This document shows positions 45,228 through 57,886 of a stretch of 64,000 bases of DNA, in pieces; position 1 is the first letter of the stretch, and the number at the start of each line of letters is the position of its first letter. Below the pieces are notes generated by a model that had not been told where the DNA came from, ran no database searches, and saw only the letters and a list, made by a program, of their open reading frames with translations. The DNA lies in the NCBI GenBank assembly GCA_033980235.1, contig CM067070.1:9750195-9814194 (forward strand), written 5' to 3'. The DNA is from Diadema setosum (taxonomy: Eukaryota > Echinodermata > Echinoidea > Diadematoida > Diadematidae). The position numbers and the translations under genes were made by a program.

Positions 45228-46436
45228 CTGTGCATGAATTATAAATTTTGAACGCCAAGAAAATAATGCATCAGGAAGAACAGACACTGGACAAACCAAT
45301 CAGTTAACTAAAATATCAAAACACTGGGTAATATGCATGTTTTCATCAGGTAAAGAATGGTGATTCTAGAGCAGTTTCTTGAGAAGATAACGAAGAATTG
45401 GCAAGTTTTTGTAATGTCAAGCAAAAACCGGTGTGTATGTGCAATGAAAATATCCTGACATAGATAAGATATATTTATAATACGGAATGCATGCGACAAG
45501 AAATTTCTGAAATATAGAGTACTTTCCACCTTTGGACAATAAAGTAGTTTATTCCATCCAACAAAGAAGGCAAAAATTTACAAAATTGAACAATCACAGG
45601 AACAATATGCAATTAAAAAATATGCCCCTATAATCATAAAATAACAATGCATGCGTGTATCCTTGCCGTGGTTGTTGTTCGTGATATTGTTCCGCTGATC
45701 CTCTTTAATTCTTGAGATGTGATAGTAAGTGTCACATTAATGATGACACTCATGAAGGCCGTGTGATTTGTGAAAAAAGGCCTAAACTACCTGTCAACAC
45801 TGGTCTCTTCCAACAATTGTTAAAGGGTAGCAATAATCAAGCAATCATGCATGTATTCGCAGGTGATGCAGATGATGTAGTAATTTATTGTTCACATATG
45901 GCATTGGGCGAATCTCATTAGTCTCCTGGCCACCTCCTAAACGGAACCCTAACTTCGAGGAAAGCTGCAGCTCTCCCTCTTTCAAAAATTTGCAGACGCG
46001 GCATGATGCAAAATGGCCATTAGCACATTAGTGTGATCAACCAAATTGGAATTAAAAAGCACGTGGCTTCGATCAACATTTTCATATTGGAAAGGCCTTT
46101 TGTTGAAAAAGTATGTACATCTGTTTAATAAGGAAGCACATTGTACCTAAAAAAAAAATTCCTGAGAATTACATAACAATTGAAAAAGGTCATTTGCTAA
46201 CTTGCATAGGAAAATGTACACAATATGCTTCATATAACCTTGAGTGCAATTTTTTTCCATGCATTTTGACATAAAATGCATTTTTTCCCACAACAATAAT
46301 GATATCTGGTGGCAATGATATGCCATTTATGTTATGAGTGATAAAATTCCTTATCAATTCCCGTTTGAATTATAAAAATCGGTAAAATACTTTTTGAGAC
46401 ATACCAAAAAATGCTAGGGGGATATTACTTTTTTGG
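45228..46436. other. IgR-2 intron, part shared with IgR-1
   Basis: Bases 45300-45750 align with 11700-12350 of IgR-1. From about 45950 the sequence is unrelated, as part of the roughly 6 kb that IgR-2 gained. No exon is recognised. Confidence 0.45.
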
Positions 46437-47330
46437 GTGAATTATGTTACGCCAAATGAGTCAATTTTGGATAAAGATTCAATTAAACTTTTGTATACTG
46501 TGGTTATTCAACCGTGTATTGATTATTCATGTTCCGTTTGGGAAAACTGCTTTGTGAAAATTAAAGAAATTCTTCATCGTTTACAAAAGAGGGCAGCACA
46601 AATTATCGCATCAAATTTTGATTACGAAACTGAAAATGGGAATGAGATAAGCAAGCTTTTGAATTTACAAGCATTTGAAAACAGAAGGAATCATTTTTGT
46701 CAACGCTCATGTATAAATGCATCCATTGACTTGCCCCCACACGAATGTACAATAATATTGAGATGATTTTCAAAAGGCATGGGTTTAATACAAAAGCAGC
46801 TGATTCTTTAAATGTGTTCCACCTATAGAAACTAAATGTACAGTGCTTTAAATGCTGCTTTAGATATGCAGGAGGAAAGGATCGAACTCACTAACGACTT
46901 TGACATAGGCATGCACCTTTTCCGCTTTTTTATGATTGTGGGTTTATAAATTCAATTTCGTGTTGTTCTGTTTTAAAGAAAGAAAAGTGACAGAAAAATT
47001 GTTCCTGCTGAAAGAGTTTTTACACTCCTTTTGTAGGCCAATGGTTTGATTGTATAGAATATCACATAATTTTAAATAGTTGCTTTTTGATATTAGTTTT
47101 ACATTGTTTTGTCATATCGTAATTGATCCAGTTATAATGGATTTTATTTAGACGTTTTGCTCCTTTTAACTTTGTTTGTTTGTAGTGTTTCTTTTTAATT
47201 ATTTATGTAATATGATTTTATATTAATATATTTAGATTGTACAGGACCTTGATATCAAACCACATTCATCTGATGACCTTCTTATCCTGTCAAATGTATG
47301 TTGAAATATATAAATAAATAAATTTGTTTG
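46437..47330 (+). mobile_element. 3' fragment of a non-LTR retrotransposon
   Basis: The translation LDKDSIKLLYTVVIQPCIDY, CSVWENCF and RLQKRAAQII is the post-RT region of a Jockey/CR1-like ORF2. A frame break follows near 46763. About 550 bp of 3' UTR ends in a TAAATAAATAAATTT tail near 47322. It is 5'-truncated and opposite to the IgR-2 orientation. Confidence 0.75.
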
Positions 47331-47607
47331 ATAGATACTTTATTTTCTGCAAATCAATATACATAAGATACATAATCATGAACATGTGGGAAACATACAA
47401 AGTATATTCAAAACAGAGTCGTTTGACTTGCATAAACAACGATATGAAAGGAAATTAATGATCAGTATGCATGTCTATGCAGCAGGGATTACAATAACAA
47501 TTATACACATTGTAGTTAAGAAGCGATCATGCAGAAGGCCGCCTTTGTAAGTATTGCTTGAAAAGATGGCCGGCCCGAGGAAAAGGTAGGGACGTACTAG
47601 ATTCGTT

Positions 47608-50600
47608 CAAGTTGTTCAAGTTGATTTTATTTCACTTCCAACAAACAAATAAGAAATACAAAGAAACACTCATATACACAGACGTCATGAAATCAGTACC
47701 ACAATGCGATGAACAGAATAACATCGTAAGAAAAATATAGGTAAATTATCAACAGAGATACAAATATCTGTTACGTCACTGTGGTAAATGCTAAACGATA
47801 TTGCTGGAAATGGAGGGGACTGCTAAAAAGCAGAGCTTGTAGAATGCAGTCCCCTCATCAAGAAAAAAAAAAGATGCAAAAAAAAAATGAAAAAAAATGA
47901 AAAAAAAAACAGACAAGACATAATACAAAGATACAAGCACATTTACGGACGCACATTAACAAACACATGGCGGCTCTCTTGTAAGGAAAAAATTAAGGAG
48001 GATATAGTAGTGAAGAAGGTAGTAAGTCCGAAGTGGACAAGGGGGGGGGGGAGGAGGGGAGAGGAGAGGAAAATGGTGGGTCATATCCAAGGCACTGGAG
48101 GCACAGAAGCACGGGCTCGATGGTGAAGAAAGAGTAGTGAGAATAACGAAGCAACAACAACTTTGAAAATCAAAAGTAAAAAAAAAGAAAAATGAATTAT
48201 GCTGCGTACGAAGTTTTTAGATAATTCTTTAACTTTAAAGAAAATGTATGAAAACTTAAAGCTTCTTTTATGTTATTATCCAGAGAATTCCAGAATTTTG
48301 GTCCAGAGAAGGAGAATAAAGATTTTGCAAAAACCGTTCTAGTCAAAGGCAAATGATATTCATGGGATTGACGGGTTGGATATGCATGAACAGTTTCATT
48401 CTTTAAAAACATGGAATCAAACACAAGGGGGAGAGAATGGTTGGTAAGTTTATACATGAATTGTCCTAATTGCAAACGATAAAGATCATGAATTTTCAAG
48501 ATATTATTTTCGTGGAATAAATTATTAGTATGAGTTCTCCACGATTCGTGACAAATGATACGAAGAGCTTTTTTCTGCAATAATAATATTCTTTCTGTAT
48601 AAGTAGAAAAAGTGTTTCCCCATGCGAGTATCCCATAATTTAAGTAAGGTAGTATCAAAGTAGAATATAACATAAAAAGTACATTTTTGGGAAGATAAAA
48701 TTTAACTTTGTTTATAACACCTATATTCCTTGAAATAACACGACATACAGTATCAATATGCGAACCCCAGGTAAGTTTATTGTCCAGGATCAAACCTAAG
48801 AATTTGATGGAGGAAACTTCTTCTATGACCGTGTCTTCCAGGAAAATATTTCTCGGTAAATTTTCCAGCGAATTACTGAACAACATGCATTTAGTTTTTT
48901 GCAAATTTATTGATAACTTGTTCACTCTTATCCATTGAAGTAACTTCATTAATTCACTATTTAAATTATCAATTAATCGATCAGAATCAGAATCAGATAA
49001 AAACACATTGGTATCATCCGCAAATAATAAGAAAGAGAGGATGTTTGAAGAATTTGACATATCATTCACATAGAGAATAAATAAAAGGGGACCTAGTAAG
49101 CTTCCTTGAGGAACACCACAGTTAACATTTTGTGTAGTCGATGCATGTCCGTTGATAAATACAAACTGTTTTCGATTAGTAAGATAACTCCTGAACCACT
49201 CCAAGGCCTTTCCTCTGATACCATAATGTGATAATTTGTGAAGTAGTATGCTGTGGTCTATGGTGTCAAAGGCCTTGGAGAGGTCCAGGAAGACTCCAAT
49301 AGTATGATGAAATGTGTCTATCGCTATCAAGGAAGGTAAGGATTGCATGAGATGTGCAATGCTTTTGCCGAAATCCGAATTGATAATCAGAAATAATTTC
49401 GTGGGTGTCTAAGAAATTCAAAAGCCTGGTGTAAACAACCTTTTCTAATATTTTCGAAAGAGAGGTTAGCAGGGATATTGGTCTATAATTGGAGACATCT
49501 TCCCTTTCCCCTTTTTTATGGACGGGAATTACTTTGGAGACTTTCATAGCCTCAGGGACAACGCCATTACTTATAGACAGATTAAATACATATACAAGTG
49601 GATCAACAATATAATCAATAATACTTTTCAAAAGAACATTATCAATGCCGTCATATCCAGAGCTTTTTTTATTTTTCAGATTCTGAACTATATCTAATAA
49701 TTCATTTCTGTGCAAAGGCACGAAAAACAATGAGCTTGGATTGGGGACTTCTAAATAATCTTGAAAATTCAGATAACTATGTGGAATATTTTGGGCAAGA
49801 TTACTTCCTATTTGTGAAAAATACTGGTTGAAAATATCAACTATTGAGGAAACATCAACAAATACATCACCATGTTTGATTGATGTAATACGGGGTTTAT
49901 CCTTATTTTTGTTGATAGCCATATTGATAACTTTCCAAGTATTTTGAACATCATGTTTAAACAAACTTATCTGAGTAGTGAAATATTTCCGTTTCTCATA
50001 ACGTAATATTTGAGTGAGGACGTTTTTATATGAAGTGTATTTATCATGAGATTGCTGGGTACGTTTAATTTTGTCAGCATAATACAAATTATTCTTTCGA
50101 TTGATTGATCGCAGTAAGGACTTGGATACCCATGGAAGTCTAGGGGATCTTTTATAATTTCTGGATTTCTTTTTAACAACAGGAACATGCTTATCCATAA
50201 CCGAAATTAAAGTACTCATAAACAAGTCATAAGCCTCATTTGTATTTTCGGTATTATATACAAAAGACCAATCCACATTACCAAGGTCATTTTGCAACCT
50301 CTCTATATTTCCAGGTGTCACCTTCCGGAAAGTTGACACCGGGTCGTTTATGGTGATTTTTTTCTGAAGGGGAATGTGAGTGAAAATAGGGTAATGATCT
50401 GATAAATCTGAAAGGATGATACCGGAGACCGGTAAGGGGTTAATATTACAAAATATATTATCAATCAGAGTTGCCGAGTGATTGGTTACTCGAGTTGGTT
50501 TGGTTATAAGGGGTAAAAAAGATGTGGACATCATAATATCAAGAAAAGATTGAGCAGTATTCATTGTTTGAAACTTAGATAAATCTATATTGAAATCTCC

Positions 50601-51387
50601 CATAATATAACAGTCTTTATTATGAAATATTGGATTATGGAATAGAAACTGCAAATAATCCAAAAAATCTTGGGTGTTAGAATTAGGAGGTCTATACATT
50701 ATAAATACAAGTATATTTTTGGCATGGGCGACCTTGATTTCAACACATAATGATTCAACGATTCCGTTCATACAAATTAAATCTTTCTGTATAACGTAAT
50801 CAAGGTTTTGTTAAACGTATAAACCAACACCTCCGCCCATTCTATCGCGCCTACTATTCTCTATAAAATCATAGCCTGGAAGAGAATATGCGGAAGCAGA
50901 ATCCTGAGTAATCCATGTTTCAGTAAGACCTATTATAGAAAAAGATATGTCATGAGTATTATCCAAAAAACAACAGAATTTATCAAAATTCTTGTTCAAA
51001 CTCCTTATGTTCAAATGCAATAATGAAAAACAATCGGTGAGTCCGGTTAAAGATTTGAATTGATTCATAGTATAACACTTGGAGCTTAAATATCGTTCAT
51101 TATTATCCTCATCAAATTCTACATCTGTTTCACAGAAATCGAAATCATAAACAGCAGGATACTCATCATTTTGGGAGTCATTAATTGTGTATGATACTGG
51201 ATCTTGATGAAACATTTCAAAAAATTCGTCGTTATTTAGTGAACTGAAAGCGAAGTTTTCAATTCGCATCATCTAAAATATAAAGGATGAATGGCAAGAC
51301 CGAACTCGAGTTGCAGCGAGAACCATGCAGAGTGTGTTCGAGTGCACAAGGCAATGACCCAAGGAACAGAAGAAAAGGTTCTAGATT
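47608..51387 (-). mobile_element. 5'-truncated CR1-like retrotransposon with 11-bp target duplication
   Basis: CTAGATTCGTT occurs at 47597-47607 and 51388-51398 as the target duplication. Between them, on the minus strand, lie a short leader, ORF2 (51272-48197), a 3' UTR with A-rich and G-rich runs, and the 3' tail CAACTTGAACAACTTGAACG. ORF1 is missing, so the copy is truncated just before ORF2. It lies in the IgR-2 intron between the transmembrane and third Ig exons, in the same orientation as the gene. Only two frameshifts were seen, so it is young. Confidence 0.85.
48197..51272 (-). pseudogene. CR1-like ORF2, nearly intact
   Basis: Three frame segments abut. 51272-50811 holds the N-terminus and early endonuclease motifs (LHLNIRSLNKNFD, IGLTETWIT, GGGVGLYV). 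50771-49266 holds the rest of the endonuclease (MYRPPNSN, IMGDFNIDLS, SDHYPIF) and the RT start (NKKSSGYDGI, NYRPISLLTSLSK, YQFGFRQKHCTSHA). 49348-48197 holds the RT core (LDLSKAFDTIDHSIL, CGVPQGSLLGPLLF, FADDTNVF) and the C-terminal domain (YLNYGILAWGN, GPKFWNSLD). Frameshifts lie near 50800 and 49325. All key catalytic motifs of endonuclease and RT are visible. Confidence 0.9.
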
Positions 51388-51597
51388 CTAGATTCGTTAA
51401 TATACAAATTCTGCTGCGAATATAGCAGGGGAAAATAAACTCTGATGTGATGGTGGTGAATGTGCGTGCAAGTGCTTGAAAGTGCACAAGGGCAGATAGG
51501 CTGGAATTTAGAATAATAGAATTGGTTTGCTGGAAGAAGGAACGATATGCGATGTTGCTATCGAGAGACCAACATTAGTCATATAAATTATTTGCTT

Positions 51598-51930
51598 TTA
51601 ATTCGTATTTGAAGTATACTGTAATAAAATGTGCTTCTTTAAGTTTGATTTGAATGGAAAAAAAGAGGCACACTGTTTCAACTCCTCAGGGAGAGTGTTC
51701 CAGGTATCCGGAGCGTGATGTCTGATCGACTTTTGAGCAAGTAAAAGCTTTGGATTACTTAAATGAAAATCATGGGAACGACGGGTAGGGTATGAGTGAA
51801 TGTGGTGATTGGTTACTAGGGCATTATGGAAAAATGGTAATAAATTTCGAGTGTGTTTATACATATATATGGCAGATAGGTATGAATTTACATCATGGGC
51901 CTTTATAACTAGTAAAATAACCTTCGCGTA
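51598..51930 (-). pseudogene. CR1-like ORF2 C-terminal fragment
   Basis: The minus translation IHSYPTRRSHDFHLSNPKLL and SIRHHAPDTWNTLPEELKQC matches the C-terminus of the element at 9463-10596. It starts abruptly near 51930, where IgR-2 intron sequence homologous to IgR-1 (about 12480) begins. It is a 5'-truncated relic. Confidence 0.75.
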
Positions 51931-52223
51931 AAACATAGGCTTACAAACTTCATTACCGATCATGATGATGATGTTCCGCAAAGCTTTTTATTGCCTTCTC
52001 CTCTTCCTCATCCTCATACTCCTTACTGCTTTCCTCTTCATAATCCCTCTGACTATTCAATATATTAAATTAAATATGCCGTGGGTCATTTTATAAGCAA
52101 TGTCATATGACACTTTTTTTGTGAGGAAAAAATAGGTCAAAAGTAATCAGCTGCTAATCAAAAACTCAAACAAAATTATATAGGACGATACGTATTTCAA
52201 AAAATGTAATGATAAAAACTTGC

Positions 52224-52538
52224 CTTTTGTAGTCTCTAAATCTAACTGGAGAATTCTTGTATCATTTCCGAGGCTATTGCCTGCGATGCATTCAATTGTT
52301 CGGCTGATCTTTCCCGTTAAATCGAGCGGTGTTATAGTGAGAGTCGACGTGACGATGACACCATCAATTCCAGTAAAAACAGTATGAGTTGCTACCATGT
52401 CTTCTAAGTCAGAACTTTTACTGTCGCCATATCGCCAATAAACAGATGATGGTGGGTTTGACTTCACGATACAAGAGACTATTAACATTTCCTTCTTCTC
52501 GGCATAGTCTTTTCCTAGGCGGAGTATAACAGGTGCCT
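52224..52538 (-). CDS. IgR-2 third Ig-domain exon (C2-like)
   Basis: This 315-bp exon is phase 1 at both ends, with acceptor TTGACTATTCACAG. It encodes an Ig fold with LIVSC (strand B), SSVYWRYG (core W) and RTIECIAGNSLG (strand F C). The donor is AAAG then GCAAGT, a GC donor shared with IgR-1. The start codon-like ORF limits are irrelevant because the exon is internal. Compared with 12769-13092 it lacks three codons near the end. It forms the membrane-proximal extracellular domain. Confidence 0.85.
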
Positions 52539-53769
52539 CTGTGAATAGTCAAGACGAACAATGGAAATAATCTAGCACTAAAGCTTTGCCATTCATAATA
52601 GGAAAGTATATAAAGTATCCTAATACATTCGGATTGTTAGACCTTCATCCTCACACAGCTTGCATTTTTGCCACAGGAATTAAGGGATGTATAGCCCATA
52701 CATGTTTTCCCAAAGACTTACTGATAACAGCAACAACAACAACAAAAAAGATTCAGGTACGTTTATTTTACTTTCGGTTACAGGTACTTAGTGACATCCA
52801 TATCAACTTGCAACTCGCTGCTGCCTCTCAGTCAATTTGCACTATTTCCCTTCCTTACAATCTCCCCATGTCGCTTCCTCATCGTCTCTCTTCTTTCTAG
52901 GCTATTCTTCTGCAAAGCAACAGTCCCCCAGGGACTACATAATGGAACTGAAAACCTCTCTCCTTCAAGGTATCACAGGTTGATGTTCAAGCATGGTCAA
53001 TGTTTCCTCAGGATAGACCAAAATGTCTAATTTTACTTAATTATTTTAAAAAAAAAGTATATTCATCTTTACCATCTACTGTATATCAGCACTCTGGCTA
53101 TAAGACTATCGCTATATCTGAAATAATTTTTTTTTTCTCCAAATTTAGATTATCAGTTACCTGCAGCTGTTGTCACAGATTATGAATATTATCATAATCA
53201 CTATACCGTTTCTATAAGCCTATATCATAACTGCAAAAATTTGCTCACATTTGGTTCGATCGTACATTTTAGCTACTCATCGAGCAGGTAAATGTATTAT
53301 TTGTAGGGAAAAAACAAAACAAAACATGTTAACAAGTCATCATCACAGTCAAAGTAATTGTTTATTCATGCACATAAAAGGTAGCAATTTATTAGAGGGC
53401 AACAGTACTGCCCGAGATCATGTACCAAGTTGATTATCAACACGATCAAGGTTTAAATACCGACGCTGGTACATCATGCGGTAAGATACGGTAGTCAAAC
53501 TCTTGTAATAGTACAATGTGTATCACTACCGCCACAACAGCTGGTTATCTTTGGGTTTGCACTGCGGTATTTTTACCATCACTGCCTTAGACAATGGTAC
53601 CTTGCTCAAAATTTCCAGCAAGGTGTATGGCATATTAGAGCTTGTCATAACTGAGCGAAAAGCCGTGATTACATGGCGTAATGTGCCTAAACAACATGTA
53701 TGCAATAATATTTAGGCCTATTTATTGATTCTTTCAGAACAGAGAAAGCTTAGAGAAATGAAAGCTTAC
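52539..53769. other. IgR-2 intron between second and third Ig exons
   Basis: Aligns with 13093-14544 of IgR-1 apart from the MITE present only there. No exon is seen. Confidence 0.5.
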
Positions 53770-54111
53770 CTCCTCTTACAATATTGACTGTAGACTCGGT
53801 GACCTTGTAATATCTCCGTTTCTTAAGCAGACATTTTATTGACTCGTAATCACGTTTGGTGACGTTGAATGTAATTCTCACAGAGTTGACGGAAAGGTTG
53901 TGGCGGTTGTGGTAGAATCTGTTTTCAGTTTGTACGTCAACGCTAAAGTCGGCTAGAGTTGTCTGCCACTCCAACTTCATATCCGGTTTCAAGGGGGTTT
54001 CAGTGACGCAAAGTATCGATTTGTGGGTTCCAATGGGCAGAATAATCGTGTCCATGTCCTTCAAGGTGTGGTTTGTCTGTTCGTCAAGTAGGACGAGAGT
54101 AACTGATGATA
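53770..54111 (-). CDS. IgR-2 second Ig-domain exon
   Basis: The 342-bp exon is phase 1 at both ends, with acceptor TTTTCCACACAACGCAG and donor GTAAGC. The Ig-like domain shows KSILC (strand B), KLEWQTT (core W), TFNVTKRDYESIKC (strand F) and an N-glycosylation sequon NLS. The ending STVNIVRG continues through a GAG codon into the third Ig exon. One codon shorter than the IgR-1 copy (14545-14889). Positioned between the V-type and C2-like domains. Confidence 0.85.
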
Positions 54112-55137
54112 CTGCGTTGTGTGGAAAATCAAAACCAAGTTGCTGTGATCGACTCGTGGAACAAAACATATAAATAACAATAGTTATTTATGTAAAAAAG
54201 AATAGAAAATGTAAACATTTTCTGATTATTTCAAGGAAAATTATTTATGTATAACGCAATGACTTATTGAATTATTATTGTGTCAAATATAGAAATGCAG
54301 TTCTAATGATGGGTCAGAGGGAAGAATGCCGAGATATAAGATTGAGGCATTCTGCTTTTAAGACACTAATCAGGAATATAGTGAATTCTAATGAAGGATT
54401 TGTTCTTTGCGTTGCTTTTTGTTCATGGCAATTAATTGAAAAATATGTCTTTCATCGACGTAAATTGACACTAGTCATTATGGTCTTTCAATACGTTTGC
54501 AGTACCTGCTGATAAAAGGGGTCAAATCCTATCACTTGCATGTTATCGTCGAGAGCTTGGGAAATATCGGGGCCAGCGGAATCGAGGAGGCCGGGCCCCT
54601 CTCCCCCATTTTTGTAAACACAATATTACACACAAATACAATGACTATAACCACCCCCCCCCCCCCCCGCAATTCTATGCGTGTTAAACATAATTATTAT
54701 TTTCAGCCGAAAGCCTGTCTCTCCACCACAAATTTTGCGTTAAAATGCTAAGTATTCTTTTTGTATTCTCCGGTCTTGTATTATATTGAAACAGCCATGA
54801 GGTTAACACAATACATTAACTTGATTTGAAAAGCTTCACTTCACAAACTTCACTAAGTGTTGAGGTACTGGAATTCTTTCTTGTTTTGTTATGGGAACAG
54901 ATAAAGGAATGAAATTATTCCAAACCAAAAAACAAAACAAAACAAAACAATATCTAACTTAAAACCATTTGCGACTCAAATCAGCTTAAGTAACTGTAAG
55001 AGTCCGATCACCTATTTCTCATATAATGATAGTTCCCTGTAAAGTGCAGATATATGTATATATGTTTTTGACAGCTCCTCGGCGTCAGTAGCTCATTTCA
55101 CATTCTTAGGGACAAGCGCGCCGGAACACTTCTGGTT

Positions 55138-55620
55138 TTGGGGGGACAAAATCTCAACGGGGGAACATTATTATGTGACGATGTTAGATCCTCGGCGCGG
55201 GAGCGAAGCGAGCGAGCGGGGGGAGGGGGATGGATATACCCCCTCCCCACTGTAGGAAGCTTTTGTAAAACAGGATACAAAAGTCGCGTTTATAGACCAT
55301 TTAAAAGCAATTTTCTAAGGAATTAAACATATAGTGAAAAATAATCAGTGCGGAGGACTATGATTATTACATACGGGAGTACATAATAATGTGATGGTGC
55401 GAGATCATCGGCGAGAGGGTGTGGGAGGGGGAATACCCCTTCCCATAGTAGGGACTTTTTGTAAAAGCAGAGTATAAACGGTAGGGACTTTTTGTGAAAA
55501 CAGAGTATAAAAGTCGCTTCTATTGAGCATTTTAAATTAAATTTCTGAGGAATTAAACATAGTAAAATAAATCACTGCGAAGGACTATGATAATAACTTA
55601 TGAAAACTTTTCATTTTACT
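55138..55620. repeat. Two tandem copies of a unit of about 235 bp
   Basis: Copy 1 (about 55150-55380) and copy 2 (about 55381-55620) share GGAACATTATTATGTGA/GTACATAATAATGTGA, GATCNTCGGCG, CCCCTTCCC-like, AGGAATTAAACATA and GGACTATGAT words. Copy 2 has an internal GGTAGGGACTTTTTGT duplication. Confidence 0.65.
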
Positions 55621-55982
55621 ATAAGTACGGGCAGAACGAGCGAGCCACTTTCACTTCGCAATTTATCTGAAATGTACTCATTAAAAGCTTAAACGTGATT
55701 GCATTGTTCGAACAATGAAAAATATTCTTATACTGCTAGAAAGCAAAGAAGAAAATGAAAAACTGTAAGGCTTACTAAAGGTATGTTTCAGCGGGCACAC
55801 TCGAGGACACGAGGCTACCATCTATACACTAGATTTGCTCATAAGTTATATAGATACAATAATGTCTGTTGTAAGTGTAATACACCCATTTTCAGTTATG
55901 AAATTATAATATTTAGACAAGAAATATGCCTTTATTGTTCATTTTCGTCTTTAAATAAGTAATTATTTGTTACAGGGAGCAC

Positions 55983-56110
55983 TTGGGGGGGCGCAAAAAC
56001 TCGTTTTGCCCCCCACCCCCATTTTTTTTTTTTTGGGGGGGGGGGTGGGGGGGGGGCAAGTGCCGCCCTTGGCCTGCCCCCCCCCCCCCCCTGCTTCCGG
56101 CGCCCTTGCT
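55983..56110. repeat. GC-homopolymer-rich inverted repeat
   Basis: Runs of G and C of up to 14 bases and a T12 run alternate, with complementary ends GGGGGGCGC and GGCGCCC. It is prone to assembly error. Either strand gives long spurious ORFs of Pro/Gly. Confidence 0.6.
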
Positions 56111-56396
56111 TAGGGACATTCTTGATAATAGGCTTTCAGGAAAATTGATTGGTGGTAATGAATACCATGATTTCTTCGGCAGAGTCCCGAGGTTTGTATA
56201 CACTAAAACTATATAGCTATAGGGGCGCTACCGGGCAGTCGACAATTTACAAAGACTTATAAAATCTTATTTTCATATACCACACCTAAAGTAATAGATC
56301 CAGCGTTCACAGTTGAATTATTAAGCTGTTGCTTTCCTAACAATTCTGTAGGAGTTCTAAAGAACACTTACCTACCTTGTCTAAAAGGAAAGAAAA

Positions 56397-56455
56397 TAGT
56401 AAGATGTGTCACTCAAGCAGTACTATATCATATTACTGCTTGAGTAACACATCTT
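56397..56455. repeat. Short hairpin, 26-bp arms
   Basis: TAGTAAGATGTGTCACTCAA and its continuation pair with TACTGCTTGAGTAACACATC and its continuation, with one mismatch and an 11-base loop. IgR-1 has only the right arm (about 15995-16018). Confidence 0.75.
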
Positions 56456-56927
56456 ACTAAACAACGTAAGTAAATGTGTACTATACCAACATAAGTTAAA
56501 GAATGTAAAAGCACTTTGTATTTGTATATTTTGCTTCATATCGTTCTATTGTTGTAATATCAAGAGAAATTGTGGAATTTATCTCTGGAGAGGGCGGAGG
56601 GGGAGAGGGAAAGAGTCATGAAATAAGAAAAAAAAAAACCTATAAATGCTCAAAACTTCTGAGATTCCGATTCGCTGAGATTTAAACTTGGTGTTTCAAA
56701 TTATAAAAAAAAAAAAAAAGCTCTGCACTAACAGAATTCCAAGATAATATACACGTATGTATATGTTTATACATGTTTTTATATATAAGAATTTGAGGAA
56801 ACTTGCCATTTACGTGACCACAAGGTATCGCAATTACTGACTAATAACCAAATTCAAAAGAGCTTGCTTGAGGTTGTTGTCAAGTATTTAAGGGAGACTA
56901 CAGGTTCCTGCCAAACTCTAAACTTAC

Positions 56928-57239
56928 CTTTAACAGTTAAATTTACTATACATGTGATGGGCAAAGCTTCTGGCTCGGTAGCGGTATACCTATAAATTCC
57001 TTCGTCATGTAAAGATACATTTGTGATGATCAGGTTGCATGACACCACTTCATCGCCTGATCGCACCAAGTCGAAACGTGGCAGGTTGAACAGACCTTCC
57101 TTTCCTGGTCTATGTCTAATCAAATAAGAGTTATTGATTCCAAGCATCCAGAAGACCTGGTGAACTAATAAGTTGGAGCAGCAGGGTAATTCGACATTGT
57201 CTCCAACAGTAGCGCTGACATGTGTCACGTTTCCTCTAC
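56928..57239 (-). CDS. IgR-2 V-type Ig exon
   Basis: This 312-bp exon is phase 1 at both ends, with acceptor TTGTCTTCCAG and donor GTAAGT. The translation starts GRGNVTHVSATVGDNVELPC across the junction. Core features are the strand B CC pair, QVFWMLG, FNLPRFDLVRSGDEVVSC, and HDEGIYRYTATE at strand F, where Tyr replaces the canonical cysteine. A further Cys lies in LPITCIVNL in strand G. Sequons NVT and NLT are present. It follows directly from the signal exon at 57887 and is the membrane-distal domain. Confidence 0.88.
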
Positions 57240-57886
57240 CTGGAAGACAAGAAGTGACGAAAGAAGTGGCAGAAAGCCACTTTCAAACTCCTCGGATCAG
57301 TTTTACTGAAAACAATATGTCAAGTTTAGTCAAATGTCTCACTCTTTTTCTTTCGGTGATAATGAGTCAAAATGTGCACAAATTTCACACACAAACCTAT
57401 AGACGTGTGATTAGCGTGCCACGCAGACGGTTAAGAATTTCTGGGCATGTATTATCAAAGAGAGAGAGAGAGATGGATCCGATATACCTACTTCGTAATG
57501 TGCATGTGTAACTATGATCATAATATTGCAGTTCCTCTCCAAATGTAGTGTAGCAACGAAACGATCATTTCTTCTTTCTTGTCCAGTGAATAAACCACGT
57601 ACAAATCATATAGGATGATACAATTAAAAGAAATAGGATAATAAAACCCTCTGTGACTCAGACAGGCTGAAATAACCAAAAAAATGGTCAACTAGCATTA
57701 TTTCACTCTCAAAACAATATTGCCCCATAGTATAAGGGTCGAGCCCACTGCTATCAGCCTTTGCCCCCCCCCCCTTTTTTGAACACGTTTATCTTGTCAT
57801 GTATATATTAAAAGCGCTAAAATGACATACACTGTGTATACTATTTTATGTAGAATGACAGAAATACGTGTGGCCGAATATCTCAC
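57240..57886. other. IgR-2 intron between signal and V exons
   Basis: Only 647 bp, against 1.9 kb for the IgR-1 counterpart. 57540-57730 aligns with 31190-31400. A C run lies at 57764-57774. Confidence 0.5.

Larger units (their letters stand above)
54112..56927. other. IgR-2 intron next to the V exon, repeat-rich
   Basis: It contains the V-flank cassette (54720-55000), a C run at 54653-54668, a tandem repeat (55138-55620), a GC-homopolymer hairpin (55983-56110), the second flank block (56130-56240) and a short hairpin (56397-56455). None of these looks coding. Confidence 0.5.

Noticed and set aside
55970..56216. 77-aa ORFs on both strands rich in Pro and Gly
   Set aside because: They are translations of G and C homopolymers in a repeat.
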